Position numbers and translations under genes: made by a program | Assembly: GCA_013397435.1 (NCBI GenBank) | Contig: VZRG01001045.1 | Span: forward strand, 3,549-67,548 | DNA from: Erythrocercus mccallii | Taxonomy: Eukaryota > Chordata > Aves > Passeriformes > Dicruridae | DNA length: 64,000 bases | Reading direction: 5' to 3' | In this document: positions 1 through 12,500 of the stretch, one piece after another | Numbering within the stretch: position 1 is the first letter of the stretch | Layout: each line of letters starts with the position of its first letter | The notes under the pieces: generated by a model | Databases searched by the model: none | What the model was told of the DNA's origin: nothing | The model's input: only the letters and a program-made list of their open reading frames with translations

Positions 1-40
1 TCTCCTCTCCTCTCCTCTCCTCTCCTCTCCTCTCCTCTCT
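1..40. repeat. TCTCC pentanucleotide microsatellite
   Basis: The window opens with an almost perfect tandem array of the unit TCTCC, decaying into TCTCTCTG. It touches the left edge, so its true length is unknown. Confidence 0.95.
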
Positions 41-1016
41 CTGTGTTTGGATGGCAGATACCGCAGTGTGCTTTGCTCTCTGCCCTGGGCCCTTGATTAT
101 TCTTGCAATATAATGATTTAGAAGGAGGAGGTTGGTTGACTTTTCTCCTGCATGCCAGGCTGAGGACTTTGTGAACTTCCCTCTGGCAGGCTGAGTCCTG
201 CTGATTTCAGTGGAAGGTGGGAATGCCCTGCACCTTTTTGAAAAGACAGCAAAGGTCCCCCTGGCAAAGGATCTCCCCAAACAAGGGTTTTTTACTATTG
301 CAAAATTAGACTTTAAAAACCATAAATTACCCCAGTAAGCCAAGGAATTTGCATTTGTAAAGTACATGCCTGAGGTGCAAAACACATTAACAAAATACAC
401 AAATAAACAAAGCTGTTCAAACCCAAATGCAATTATATATACAGGGCAAGGTGCCATGGAAATCCATGTCAGCTGTGCATGTATATTTGAAGGCAACGTT
501 ATGCCCTGAGTCCAAACTGGTTTGTTTTCCTCACAGGGAAAATATACTAGAAAATACTGGTGCTATCATATTATTTACAGGGTAGCAGTAGCTAAGGAAA
601 TTAATTGCATTTTGCACTGGGCATTGCCAGTATGCACAGACACACATCTGAGAACTAGTCCCTTGCCTGAGAGGTGCGTACTGACGTGCACACCCCTGTC
701 AGTGACCATGTCAAACGTTGTTCCTTATGCAAGAAGGCTGCTGGCAGGCACCTTGAGGCAATTTAGGTACTGAACCTCCGTTTCCATGGGAGGCCTTCCA
801 GCTCACTTTGGAATTTACAGTAATGCAATGTATCTCTGCAGCTGCTATATGCAAGCACCACCCAACCTCCCCTCAGTGGCACTTCTAAAATACCAAGAAG
901 CTTGTGATGGTCCAAGAACATTGCAATAATACAGAGACTCATTTTAATAATCTTCCCCAGCATCCTGAGGACTGTCCTGCGGGTGAAAGCATGACCTTGG
1001 AGCAGAATAATTTTTC

Positions 1017-1019
<3 letters not shown>
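41..1019. other. Unique non-coding sequence, no gene seen
   Basis: AT-rich sequence with stops scattered in all frames. The longest frame here (522-773, plus, 83 codons) has no recognisable domain and looks like chance. The only structured piece I noticed is the short ancient repeat scrap at 190-245, listed separately. Confidence 0.6.
190..245. repeat. Ancient sauropsid interspersed-repeat scrap
   Basis: The stretch contains CTGATTTCAGTGG followed by GCCCTGCACCTTTTTGAAAA. This resembles a motif (roughly TTGACTTCAATGG followed by a CAGCACC-type block) that I recall as recurrent in turtle, crocodile and bird non-coding DNA. I cannot name the family, and the copy is short and decayed. Confidence 0.35.

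Positions 1020-1048
<29 letters not shown>
1020..1048. repeat. TA dinucleotide microsatellite
   Basis: About 14 uninterrupted TA units flanked by unique sequence. The runs of tyrosine and isoleucine in overlapping open frames are produced by this repeat and do not indicate a protein. Confidence 0.95.
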
Positions 1049-1050
<2 letters not shown>

Positions 1051-4000
1051 TGCTACATCAAGGGTGGTTTTGATTACCATACCGCTCAGCCACTCACAAT
1101 ATTTCACATCACTCTCACGCCTTTCCAGCAAGGACTGTGGGGCCTTCCTGAAGATAATGGAAAAATGAAACTTCACCATTTCTGCATGAAGCACACTTTC
1201 CTTCAGCACTGCACCAGTATGTTCTTCATTGCCTTTAGCTTCTGTCATTAGGCACTCATATCCAGCTTTTAGTTTTTGTTTCCCTATGCCTAACTCTTGT
1301 GTTAACATCATTCAGTGCAATTCAGTGATTTTTAACAAATGCTTTGCAAAGCCCAAAGGAGAAAGGCTTCCACCCTTGTGGACAAGTCCTAGGGGTCTCC
1401 AGAAAGTAACTCAGGTTCCACCTATGCAGCTGAGTCCCTTGAAGCTCCCTGCTCATGTCATACAGCTTGTACAGGTGAAGAGACCAGAGCCCAGTGCATG
1501 CTGCCTTCCGACTTTGTACTTGGTCTCCGTGGCCAGGGAACCTAAGGGTGCAGTGAAGCTGCAGATACGTGTGAAGCATGGAAAAGCTGGAAATTACACC
1601 CCTGGAGGAATAGCTGCATGAAATATCAATATGCTTCTCAGAAAGTCAATGTCACCAGGTTAAATGACACCCACACCTATATGGGACACTTTCTATAGGT
1701 CCACAAAGCAAAAGTGGCTGGAGACAAACATTCAGAGGGAAGTGGTGGGGAGAATCTTAGACAGGTGTTTCAAAGTGTCCCACAACCACAGGACATTTTA
1801 AAATGGAAACTTCGGGTGTCTTTGCTCTGAAAATTCTTTTGTCTTTTGAAATAAGAAATTTCAGTTTATTCTCTGTTTAGACAATGGTTGCCCAAATTAC
1901 CTGTGTTTTGAATATGACCCTTTTTCCTGGTGGCAGTCACAGGTAATGTAACACTGACAAGTTAGGTTAGGCTGATTCAAATCTGATGGAGAGAAGCCTG
2001 AAATAGTTTTCATGGTTGTATCCATAGAGATTTAGTGCCAACTCTGGAGGGCTTTTCTGAGCCTTGTTTTGAGATTTCTTGGGTGTGGAACAGAAAATAC
2101 ACCAAATTAATTCAACAGAGAGAACCGCAAATTAAAAAGCAAACAGTGTCTCACTAGTATGTCCTTGTTTCGTAGTGTCAACCCCAAGTAATCCTGCTCT
2201 AATCATTCAATTAAAAAAGCTTTACATTTCATCATAACGAGGTCATACATACACTTGGTGTTGGATTTTCTTGGTTACAGGACAAGTGGAGCTCTATTAC
2301 TTTTTTATTTTTGTCAGGTTTACCTTTTCCCCTTATGGGTGCCAAGTCTGTACCTCCCCTCACGTAGTTATACTTTCTTTCCTAGGCTGGGTTCTAACTG
2401 CAGTGGCCTCTGTAAGGGCAAGTCAAACCTGAGTCCCAGTGGCTGCTGGCCTAAGGTGTTGATCAGAGGCATAATGTGGCCAAGTCATCATCCTACAAGT
2501 AAAATTATATTGAAAAAAATAAACTGTTTAAAAGTAGATTTTAAAGTAGCAAAAAAATCCACATGCATGTTCTTCTGTTGAGAAAATTAGCATCTTCAAG
2601 GGGCAACCTGGTGAAGTTTCAAGCAGCCCTGGATTTTCCTTGGCTCCATTTTGCTTCCTTCTGGCCCTTTTCAGCTAGTTCTTGAGAAAGCACCTCCACT
2701 GAGCTGTGCCAAGTTCTTCTATGTATCTGGGATTCACTCCACTGTGAACTGCAATTCCAGGCCAAATGAGTCTTCAAAGATAGTGATTCTGTCTCATCTA
2801 AGATCTCAACAATCTCTCCAAACTGGTTTATTGTAGTATAGTTCTCCTTACACCCACTTTTTTCTAGAAAAATTTTACAAATTATAAGAAGAAAATACAG
2901 CTGCATAATCCAAGCATAAAGCATGGCCTGTCTCAAAACACATGAAGATTCCAGAAATCTCTATGGAGCTGTTTTTTTCATTGAGAAATCAAAATACTTG
3001 ACACTTATCTCAAGGCCCATATGGACCTTATCTGGAGTTTACTTAGGTGATTATGTGACCACAGGATCTTCTTAAAATGCAGTGCCTAGTTATGGATGTT
3101 GAGCACATAATAATAACCAGGGACAGTGACAATGAAAGCAGGTTTTCTGTATTTTCACTTGAGCACTGAATATGAAGGGAGCCAAAATTCATAGATGCTT
3201 TTGAAAAGCCTGACCTTAGTCACTTGGTCAAAATCCAGTGAGTCATTAGATAAATTGTAAAAAAGGCATGTTGTTGAGTTATATGCATTTATTTTTAGCT
3301 CAAATTTCTTTTTTATTTTGAATTCAAAATATCTGGACAGCCTATTTCCCATTTCCTCTCAACTTCTTTATAATTGAGATAGAGACAGAAGAAAATAAAA
3401 TTCTGTCATACCATGAGAGATCCCATTATGCTGATGTAAAATTGATTAGAAAAAGCCCAGTTGTAGAATTTCCCAGCAAAAATTTGAAGCTTTGGCAGGG
3501 AAAGATAACAAGCAGACATGCATTTTATGGGAACTGCAAGTAGTGAAATTTGCTTATCAACAGCAGAAAGGGCAGAATTTGGCCTTACCCTGCATGTAAA
3601 TAACAGAAACACAACAAAACACTAAAAAACACATCTCATGAAGTTTAGATTACATGGGAACTGCAAGCTGCATAGCTCAGCTCAGGAATCTCAAACTTTC
3701 TAAGAATACAGAGAACCTTGCTTCAAGGGTATGCATTCAATCTCTCCCAGGTCACAAAATCCAGGGTTATTTGGACCTGGCACTTTGCAGCAAGGACACA
3801 GAAACTTCAATTCAGATTGTAGTGAGAACAGAACTTCCTGCTGGAACAGACACAAACTTGTCTTAGATAGTGATGCACAAATACCTCAGCATTTTCCATT
3901 TTTCATTCTGTAGTAGGGAATCAATAAATAGTATCCCTCCTCCTGGGAAGACTGCAGTAAGTTTTCCTCCTTTTTTTATGCATTAAACTTGCATATATTC

Positions 4001-4164
4001 ATTGTATCTTGTAAAGACAGTCATAAAGTTTTTACTATGGGATGGGTGTAGATGTAGATGACATAGATTTGCAGGGAGTAAATAATCAAAATGCATGATT
4101 ATAGGACTGTATGTTCATTCTGTGATCGTCTTTAATACGTTGGTGAATGAACCCTTATAGAGAT
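1049..4164. other. Unique non-coding sequence, no gene seen
   Basis: No repeat family or gene recognised. The longest frame (1229-1621, plus, 130 codons) overlaps other frames on both strands, shows no domain and is treated as chance. Confidence 0.55.
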
Positions 4165-4237
4165 AACGTTTGTAAAACAGCTTTGTAGTCCTCAGATGAA
4201 AGACACTACAGGAGTGCAAGACATAATTATCATTATT
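4165..4237 (+). repeat. MIR/CORE-SINE tail remnant
   Basis: The order of blocks fits the 3' part of an amniote MIR-type SINE: GTAAAACAGCTTTGTAG, then CCTCAGATGAAAG, then AGGAGTGCAAG and a run approximating ATTATCATTATT. In this family the expected pattern is a 'gctttgagatcctcagatgaaagg' block, an 'agtgcaa' block and an ATT-rich tail. Several substitutions separate it from that pattern, as expected for a very old insertion. The 5' tRNA-derived part was not recognised upstream. Confidence 0.6.
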
Positions 4238-5404
4238 CAAACAGTAAGTCTGAAATAAAGCATGAAACTACTGCCAGAGTGACTGTGGGGAGGTGGGAGC
4301 AGAGCAGGGGTCCAAGAGAGGGTGAAACAGCAGCTGGCATTCTCATTTGCTGCCATTAGCAAGGATCACATATCTCTACGTGGAGAATCATTTTCTAACT
4401 CTACCTTGGGAGAAGAGAGGAAGAAAGAGAGAGGCATTCATTCTGTGTCATTCAGAAAGGACCTTAAAGACCTATTTATTATGCCGCTTCCTTCAGGGAG
4501 CTTGCAATAGGGTTTTGATTTCAGCTACGATATACTGACTGCTGGAGGAGAAAAAAAAACTTCCTGAACCACTGCTCTCCCTTCCTCTTCTCAGCCCTGA
4601 ATTTCACATCAAACTGTATTGTTCTCTTTCCCCTTTTCTGTTTGTAATGTCAAAACATATATGCTCATACATACATACACAGCCAGTAGATCTCTAAAAG
4701 CAATGAATATTCTTGTCTCAAGAACCAGGATGGTGAAAGATAATCTTGATCCTGTCTAGGATCTAGGAAAAGGTGGAGAGGAATTTGCTTAACCCTCTCA
4801 GGTGGGATTCCCAATTGTTTAGATCAAAAATTCCATTTGAATTGTTATGTCCTTTAAAGCTCAAAAATAGAGTTAAAATTATTTTCATTTAATAACATAG
4901 TCATCAGAGCTCCCACTCTTTGACAGCTCCTGCTCCTAATTACAGCTATCCTTCTTTACAATGAAGCAACAGTTTCAAATTTCAATTCATTGTGTCTGTC
5001 TACAGTTCTTACCCAATAAGCGGTTTAGCAGCAAATAAGCTGCATTTATCTATTCATAGATGAAAAGTGCAGAGGAAACAGGAATAATCAGGTTTCGGAG
5101 CATCCCTAAAACACTGACAGCAGACATGTTTTGGTATGACCAAATGAGAAAGCATAAAATTTTCACCAGTGGTTTCCTGACCTTCCATCTTCATTGTGTT
5201 GTGCATGGTACAAGCCAGGGGTCCTTACACATTAATCACTGATGCAGTCCTCCACTTTTGTATGTTTCCTTTAGTTTACCAGATATTAAATAGTTGTTGT
5301 AAAACCAGGAAGTCTAGTTGAGTATTTGGAGGGGAGGGGAAAGAAGAGCATTTCACCACATACTAAACCCCTATGTAGTTTGAATTGGGATAGCTTCATA
5401 CAAA

Positions 5405-5443
5405 GTCAGTAGAATTGTGCCTGTTTACTTCAGTGAGAAACTG
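5405..5443. repeat. Ancient sauropsid repeat scrap
   Basis: Contains GTCAGTAGAATTGTGCCTG and TTTACTTCAGTGAGAA. These resemble the 'gtcaatgg...ttcagtg' blocks I recall as recurrent in sauropsid non-coding DNA. The family name is unknown to me and the match is short. Confidence 0.35.
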
Positions 5444-6594
5444 TGTCCATTTTTTCCAAGCATCTTACAACTGAAAAATGTGCAAGCACAACTCAGGGCC
5501 ATACTTGTATTTAATCATGTGGCAATATTTTTCAGAAGTGGACTCTCCTTGGTTGATTATCCTGTGCTCCTGAACGCAAAAGCTTCAACCACTTTATCTC
5601 TACCAAAGGTGCAGGTAAAAATTTCAGGTTGCCATCACAAATCACCAGTGAATAATAAGGAAATTCTCCTTACAACCAAGGTGAATTCAACTCAGAGATA
5701 CATCTGCATTGCAGATAGCCAGGCTCCTTTGTGGACCTTCATAGGTGATGCTGAGGTAGGTAAATTATCAGCTGCTACTTTTGCCATCTCTTCTAACCCA
5801 GCTGGACCTGCTGACTTATCCCAGTATATTGTTTGACTGCCACATGCTCTGGGATTTCACGGATCTAAGCACAACAGACTGGGCTTTTGACAGCTATTGC
5901 TAGAGTCTGTGACACTGGGATTTTGCTTCTGTAGCTGCCAAGAAAAGAAGGAAAGAGCAAGCAGAAGACAGAGAGATCCCAACTTACTGCTTTATCTTTT
6001 GTCTCCCTTCCTTCACTGTATTATTGTTCTTTAAAGGCTAGTGGCAAATAGAAAATTTTGTGCTACATTGACAGCATTTAGTCACTGCAAAATGGCTGTT
6101 TTGCATAAATCCTTTTCCTACATCTTCTCCACTGTCCCAGCTGTCCCACAGCTTTGCACAAGCATAAAACAAGAAATAAAGTTGCATTTAAAACGCAGGC
6201 AGAAAGGCAAAAAATGACAAAAAAATTCAGGAGAAAGAGAGGGTTTAATGTAATATTTTATGAGATACAAATTTCAACAGGGTTTGCCCTTTAAAGTCCA
6301 TTATAATACATTAATTGTGATTTTATACACTAAGTGATGGGGTGTACTCCTCCATTGAATTTATGAATAAAAGACGATCACAAGCCTGTGTTAAACATTG
6401 GTGAAGGTGTTTCACTGAAGCCTTTGGCTACAGAATTCCATTTCTCTGGCTTCATTCACATTCAAATGTTCATGCTGATAACTCAGTTCTCCTCAGCCAG
6501 GGAAATAAAGGATACTCTGATGCCTGATTCCACTTTCAATTACACTGCTGCAACTCCAGAGTAGCTCCAAGGAAGTCAAGTTCCACACAAATAT

Positions 6595-6618
6595 GAAAAC
6601 CAGTACGAAAACCAGTAC
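6595..6618. repeat. 12-bp direct tandem duplication
   Basis: GAAAACCAGTAC occurs twice back to back with no mismatch. This is probably replication slippage. No function is inferred. Confidence 0.9.
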
Positions 6619-8169
6619 AAGAGTGGATTTGGTGCAAAGGCTGACCTGACATTGTGTCAGAGGTTTTTCTGTTCAACTGGATGGGTCAGAGCTGATGGTA
6701 AAAAGTCCGTGACCTGGATGGCACTGCAGAATCCCATTAAAAAAGTCAAACAAATAGGACTGACCCAATACCTGAGTAAATGCAAAGACCTCCCCGGCCC
6801 CAGCGGGTTGCAGGCAATGAAAGCTGACTTGAGGCCTCTGACAGTGATGGGGGCGAGGACAGTGGCAAGGAGCTCAGAGGAGAGAGGCAGGAGTGGCACA
6901 TGGTCTGCCGTGACATCCACCACCCTTCCCTGAGGACCCAGCTCTGGAAACCTTGGTGAAACGTGGCCTTGAATCATCCAGCCCTCTCAGAAACATAAAC
7001 CCCAAAACAAGCCTGGAGTCTGTCCTCAACTTCACAGCAAGGGGCCGTAGTACTGCCCAGAGTTTATAGCCAGATGTTAACTTTGTAAGCCTTGAAAATA
7101 TTCCCATTCAAGGTTGTTTACTTGTATTCGGGCCTTTTTCTAACTTGGGTGTGTAACTTAAAGACCTCCAAAAGTCTGTCAAAAATTTGGAATCTGTTTG
7201 CAGAAATTAGGAGACATTATTAACATATAGAGGCTGTATCTACTCTGATCTATCTGCACAAATGCAGTGGTTATTGTAAGAATTTTCTGTTTCCAGGTGT
7301 GAAAATTAATGCAAATTTCAAGATGACTGAAACTGACTTTTTAAACCAGAAACCTGATATTTGAATTAATTTTGAGACAGTTTGAGAAAGTGACCATGTG
7401 TTACATATTTTGATCTCTGAAGAACTACAACATTAACAACAATTTTCCCTTTCCAGAAAAATCTCTGATTCACAAAAGTGAAGGTCATGTCCCAAATCTG
7501 TACTCATATCTATTTGCTCAACTTGATTCCACATGGACCAGTTATTGTTATCACATAAACTATGAAGGATGTTTGCATCCCAGATGCAAGATCAGAGAAG
7601 AAATGCTAGGACAATAAAGTAATTTTCTAGGTGGGTCTTTATTCAAGTGTCCACTTAAAGAAGAGTCTTTCTACAGATAAGGTCTGTTTTCTTAATATTT
7701 TCCCAGAAAATTGATCCAAGACCCCAAATTCCATGGAGCAAATATTAATATAAAATGTAATTAAAGTGGAAATCATTAATTTGGAGGGTCATTATCCCCC
7801 AGCCAGCCATGCTCCTATAATGCCCATAACAAGGGCAGCATGATGCAATGTTGTGCCAAATAAGCAAAATCTTATATCTAAATCCATGCAAAATACCTTA
7901 TTTTTGGCAGAAATGTTTAGCTAACCCATGGTTTGTTTATTCTCTTCTGTGTAATATCTATTGAATTACTTCTTGCTCAGAGCAGTTCATGCTATTCTAC
8001 TTGCGGTGACCACGCAGTCATGATAACTAGATACTAGGTATTTAACAATAACACATTGGAAGGACCTGAACACAGAGTAAAAAATAATCTATATTCATTG
8101 TTGCAACATACACAAGGATAAAAAATCCTTGCTAGTGGTCTTGCCCTGCACTGTCCAGGAAAACAAGAG

Positions 8170-8200
8170 CTTTCCAGTTGACTTCAGGGGACTTAGGGTT
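8170..8200. repeat. Ancient sauropsid repeat scrap
   Basis: TTTCCAGTTGACTTCAGGGG followed by ACTTAGGG resembles the TTGACTTCAGTGG...TTTGG motif seen in other scraps in this window. It is very short, so it could be coincidence. Confidence 0.3.
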
Positions 8201-9469
8201 TCACTGGTCAGTCCTACAAAAAGCTTATATGGGAGTTATTGTGACACAGCTACAACAGAAAAGATTTGTGGGGTTTACCACTAAGTCTCTTAGTATCAGG
8301 AGCACATATCAAAACTGAGTATGTCACTGTATTATAATGCTAAACTAAGGTAGAAAGTGGGACAGAGAAGTCCTCAAGCTCCCACTGCCACTTACACTTC
8401 TTCAAGTGCCCTATTTTGCTTATATTGCCCTGCCTCACTCCAGTCAGTCAGGGCTCTTCCCTTGGCACTCTCAAGTAAAGCAGCAGGGAGAAGAATCAGC
8501 TCTCTCTCCTTCCCATGGACAATGTAGAGAGCAGTCTTGTTCCATCCCACCAGGGCTGTAGGCAGCTGGTGATTCAGCAAACCTGTCACAGCCCTCCTGG
8601 AAGCTGTGGAGGAATGTATGTGGAGTGTGGCTTGGAAGGAGTCAGAGGAAGCACTTGGAAACCAGCCTGTGTCTGTTCACACCTAGCACTTCTATGATCA
8701 ATTGTTTTCATAAAAGTCTATTTTATTTTACATATTGTAGATAGAGTTTTTCAAAGAAAACTGCTATCAAGGCCACAGGCTTCTGCAAATTCTAATTGCT
8801 TTTCTTCTGCATGTTTTTATTTCACTCTAGTTTCCCAGCATAAATGCAGTAAGTATTGTGGCAGCAGTTATTTCAGTGAGTCCAATAGTAAATAAAAACA
8901 TGTGTTTACAAGGTAATAGATACAGTATATAAAAAGGAGGCAAGCAGCTAACATGGAGGGAGAGATCACCAGAAAGATTAATTTCAACCAGATATCATTG
9001 TACAAGTCCTGAAGAAGAGTAACCTGAATCTGTAAGCAGGGTGTATCATGGAAGGTAAGAAAGAGGAAGTAAAACATCTCCTTCCTGAAAAAAGATGCAA
9101 GAGAGAAGCTGCTGAGTAATCCTGAGAGTCCTGCAGCAGCTGGGAAAGGCATCAACAGACTCTCATCCCAGAGGAATGAAACCATGCAAAGACAATGCTC
9201 CTCTCTCATCCCCCTTCTACTAGCCCTCTTCCTCAAGACCACAGTGACTGAATAAACTGGTATTGCAGGCTGAGAATAATAGAATCCACCCATGAATCTG
9301 GATTCCTTCATGAAGACTGTAGTTTTGTGTAAAACATGAAATACTAATATTCCATGGAGGCAATTGAGAAACAAGGGTCTAATCCAGATAAACACTTCAA
9401 GCTAGCAAGGATAGATGAAGGAAATGAGAAATAACCAATCCACCCAAGGATGTAAGGGCAAAATGCTAA

Positions 9470-9525
9470 AATGGGAAAAAGAAAATAAAAAGGGAAAAAA
9501 AAAGGAAAAAAAAAAAAAGGAGAGA
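9470..9525. repeat. A-rich / GA low-complexity tract
   Basis: A purine run of A blocks separated by G or GG, ending in GGAGAGAG. It resembles a poly(A)-like slippage tract. No retroposed gene or SINE body was recognised directly upstream, so I do not call it the tail of one. Confidence 0.85.
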
Positions 9526-12500
9526 GTGGGACACTTACTATATATCTGTGAGAATTATATAGCAAGTATAGACATTTGTACAACAAAAAAAAGCAATGTC
9601 ACTGTAGCTTATATACAGCAACACATGGCTTCATGCCAGCTCTGATTTTGCTAGCTATACCAACATGCACAGCATAGACCTCCAAAGGGCTGAAGAAGCC
9701 ACTACACACTTTGTGTTCACTTACACTGAATTTTGTGTGCTATCATGCAATCTTTATACAATCATCCTCTCATTTTCTAAATAGATATGTTGTTAGGAGC
9801 TTTTCTTATGATTGCAATGAGACCTTGGCCAATGTTACAGATATCGGTACACACATATGTTGTAAAAGGGGATAGCGAAATAGTTAATTTTCCACATTTA
9901 AAAGTGTGCTGTTAAACCAATTTTCTTCTACCTGGAAAGTGGAATCAGCTGTAATGCAATCCTATGAACATGGATAAACAGCAATAATTGACACAAGACA
10001 CATAAACCGTACCTTAGCCGTTTACAGGGAGAACCCTTAAAGGGAAAACACTTCAAGACCAGTGGGCAAATTCTGGCTTTTGTGAGAAAGTCACAAAACA
10101 GGGAATGTTATAAATTGAAGTTTATAGAAAGAGATGTAGGAAGAACAGGACAAGCCTCAGATAGGCTGTAGTTTCATGTCTGGTGTTTTCAGCAGAAAAG
10201 AAAAGGGAACACAATTCCTCGTGTAGCTTTCCTGCTGAATATACAGATGTATGTCAAGACAGACACATTGAATAAACAAAGGTTAAAAACACATCCCTGT
10301 TGGCAAGCTGAGTCTGCTGAAATGTGGAGCTCCATTACCCATATTGGAGTCTCTAAGGGAAGAGCTGGCAGAGTTACATCTTTTTTCCCACTCTAACTTG
10401 CAGCCTAAGGAAGAGTTCAGGTATACCAGACTTCCACCTTTCACACAGGTGGAGGACTGATGTCATTATAAGTGTACTCCATAGGGCTTTTGGGGCAAAT
10501 CATTCCCACTTGTGATGCCAAAAGTGAACCCAGATGTGCTGTGATGGAAGAACGCTCCCAACAACCTCTGCTATACCTTTTGGCAATTGCACAAGTACCT
10601 CTGGCATCAGCCCAGCCTGATGAGTAAACTGAACCATTCATTAGAGCAACTCCCAGCCACTAAGGCTGCCACTATTGAGAGAGGACCTCACAACAGAGAG
10701 GCAATTCAGGATGACATCAAAACATTCTGAGAAAAGAGAAAGCATTAAGGAAATCACCAGAGCAGGGGCTATGAAAGAAATTCTGGGAAATAGAAAAAGG
10801 CAGCCATCTTTCAGGAACAAAGATGCACAATAGACAAAAGACAGAGAGCCATGAAGTGCCTGTGTAGTCAGAGTAGGTGCAGAACCACATCCTATTGGAA
10901 ACAGAAATATTGAGCAGACATTGGCCTGAAGTAACACATGGAAAACTACTGTATAGGGTTTCAGGCTGAGGTTTAGGAGCCATACATATGTCCAAAACAT
11001 GCGTGGCTGAGAATCCCAGATATATAAGATAAGATACCCATATGCCCTAGAAACACCCATCTTGTATCTGATCCTCCCAAACCTTTCTGAAAACAGCATT
11101 TCTCCCTTGGGGGTTAAAGCTGCTGTGGGCCATGGCTTGAAGGGGCAGCAACATCTTTCCTAAAAGACCCCAGAGGACACAAGGGAGGCAAATCCCAGGG
11201 CTGATCAGAAAACTGGGCTGATCACGAAGCAAGTAATATAAAAGGTAATCTCAGGTTTCCAGCTGAATGGGAAAAGTAATACTGCTTCAAGGTGACTGGC
11301 AGTCATCCCAGCAGACTGGGAGTTATCTCATGGCACATGCTTCGCACCCGATATTTGTGAAAACACTATGATGTTCATGAAAACAGAATTTGGAGTATGA
11401 AGACGTAGTTTCTAATTTTCAGATTCTACAGCTTCAGAAGACTGAAACTTCAGTGTAGGTTGGCTTTTCACTGTCAGTAAAAGGGACTGTATGATCGCAG
11501 CATATCACTGGTCTGACAGGATGTCCTTCTAAGGAACATGACGAGAAGAGGCATGCTCAGGGGCCTGAGGTTGTGTTCTGTAGAGGGTCATAACCTAACA
11601 CCCATTGCTCAGTCAACCACCCATGGTGCCCTGCAGCAGCATTCATGTGAGCCAGTGCCAAAGGGGAATCCAGGGGCAATGCATCTTCCCTTGAATGTCT
11701 GAAAAAGTACCTTCAGCAGCAGAGACAGAACATAGAAGAATGCTGCTTACCAGACAGCATGGACCATCACATGCCAACATGAGACATTGTCCTGAGGACT
11801 ATATAATTACTCAGCATTGACTGAAGGGGCAGGGAGACATGATAACTTCTCATGAAGAGCCCAGAGAAGGAGCAGTGCAAAGTACACAGGGAACAGAGTG
11901 AAAGCCTGCTTGTCACAAAAGAAGCAAAAGACCTGGGATCACAGTGCACATGGATTTTTACCTTGCTGTCAAATAGATACGTAAAATAAGTGCAAAAGGC
12001 AATGTCCAATCTGCACTGGAATGCTAATTATGTGGGTAGCTATGGATCCAGGATGTCAAGACTGCACATAGAAGACATCCAGCACACATAAGGGACATCT
12101 AGGACATACAAAACTGGGCCAGGAGACAGGATAAGCCTTGGCCTACATGAGTAGATCAGAAAAATAGGTGTATTTCACAACATTTCAGACTGGCAAGTTA
12201 TGACTCTAGAGTCAAGCTGGCAGCATAAGGGGAACAATTTCCCTGCCAGAAACACTGATGTGAAGCTGCTTCAGCCCCATGAACATCTATCAGCTATGGT
12301 GGGACAGGCCACATGCTTCTTTACCCCAACAGCCAACAGCTAGGTGAAAAAACACCAACAATACGCACCTGGAAGAAAGAAGGCTCCAGAGGCTGGAAGA
12401 GGTGATTAAGGAAGTTCTCTACCAGGCCTAATTTTCATATTATATGTCGTAACCTGCATGGATGTGGGACAGAGGGGCAGGAGATGTCACCTGGGGGAGC

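Larger units (their letters stand above)
4238..9469. other. Unique AT-rich non-coding sequence
   Basis: No gene supported. It holds two scraps of the ancient motif described at 190-245 (about 5405-5443 and 8170-8200) and a perfect 12-bp direct tandem repeat at 6595-6618. Two long open frames occur: 5417-5836 (plus, 139 codons) and 8868-9395 (minus, 175 codons, the longest in the window). The latter is rich in F, L and C because it reads the complement of A- and GA-rich DNA. Neither shows a domain, and no flanking exon structure or promoter could be identified. Confidence 0.55.

Noticed and set aside
5417..5836. 139-codon frame on the plus strand
   Set aside because: No domain, no splice or promoter context, and its start overlaps an ancient repeat scrap.
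10641..11099. 152-codon hydrophobic frame on the minus strand, briefly considered as a receptor fragment
   Set aside because: No receptor motif or regular membrane-segment pattern was found, and no upstream or downstream exon signals.
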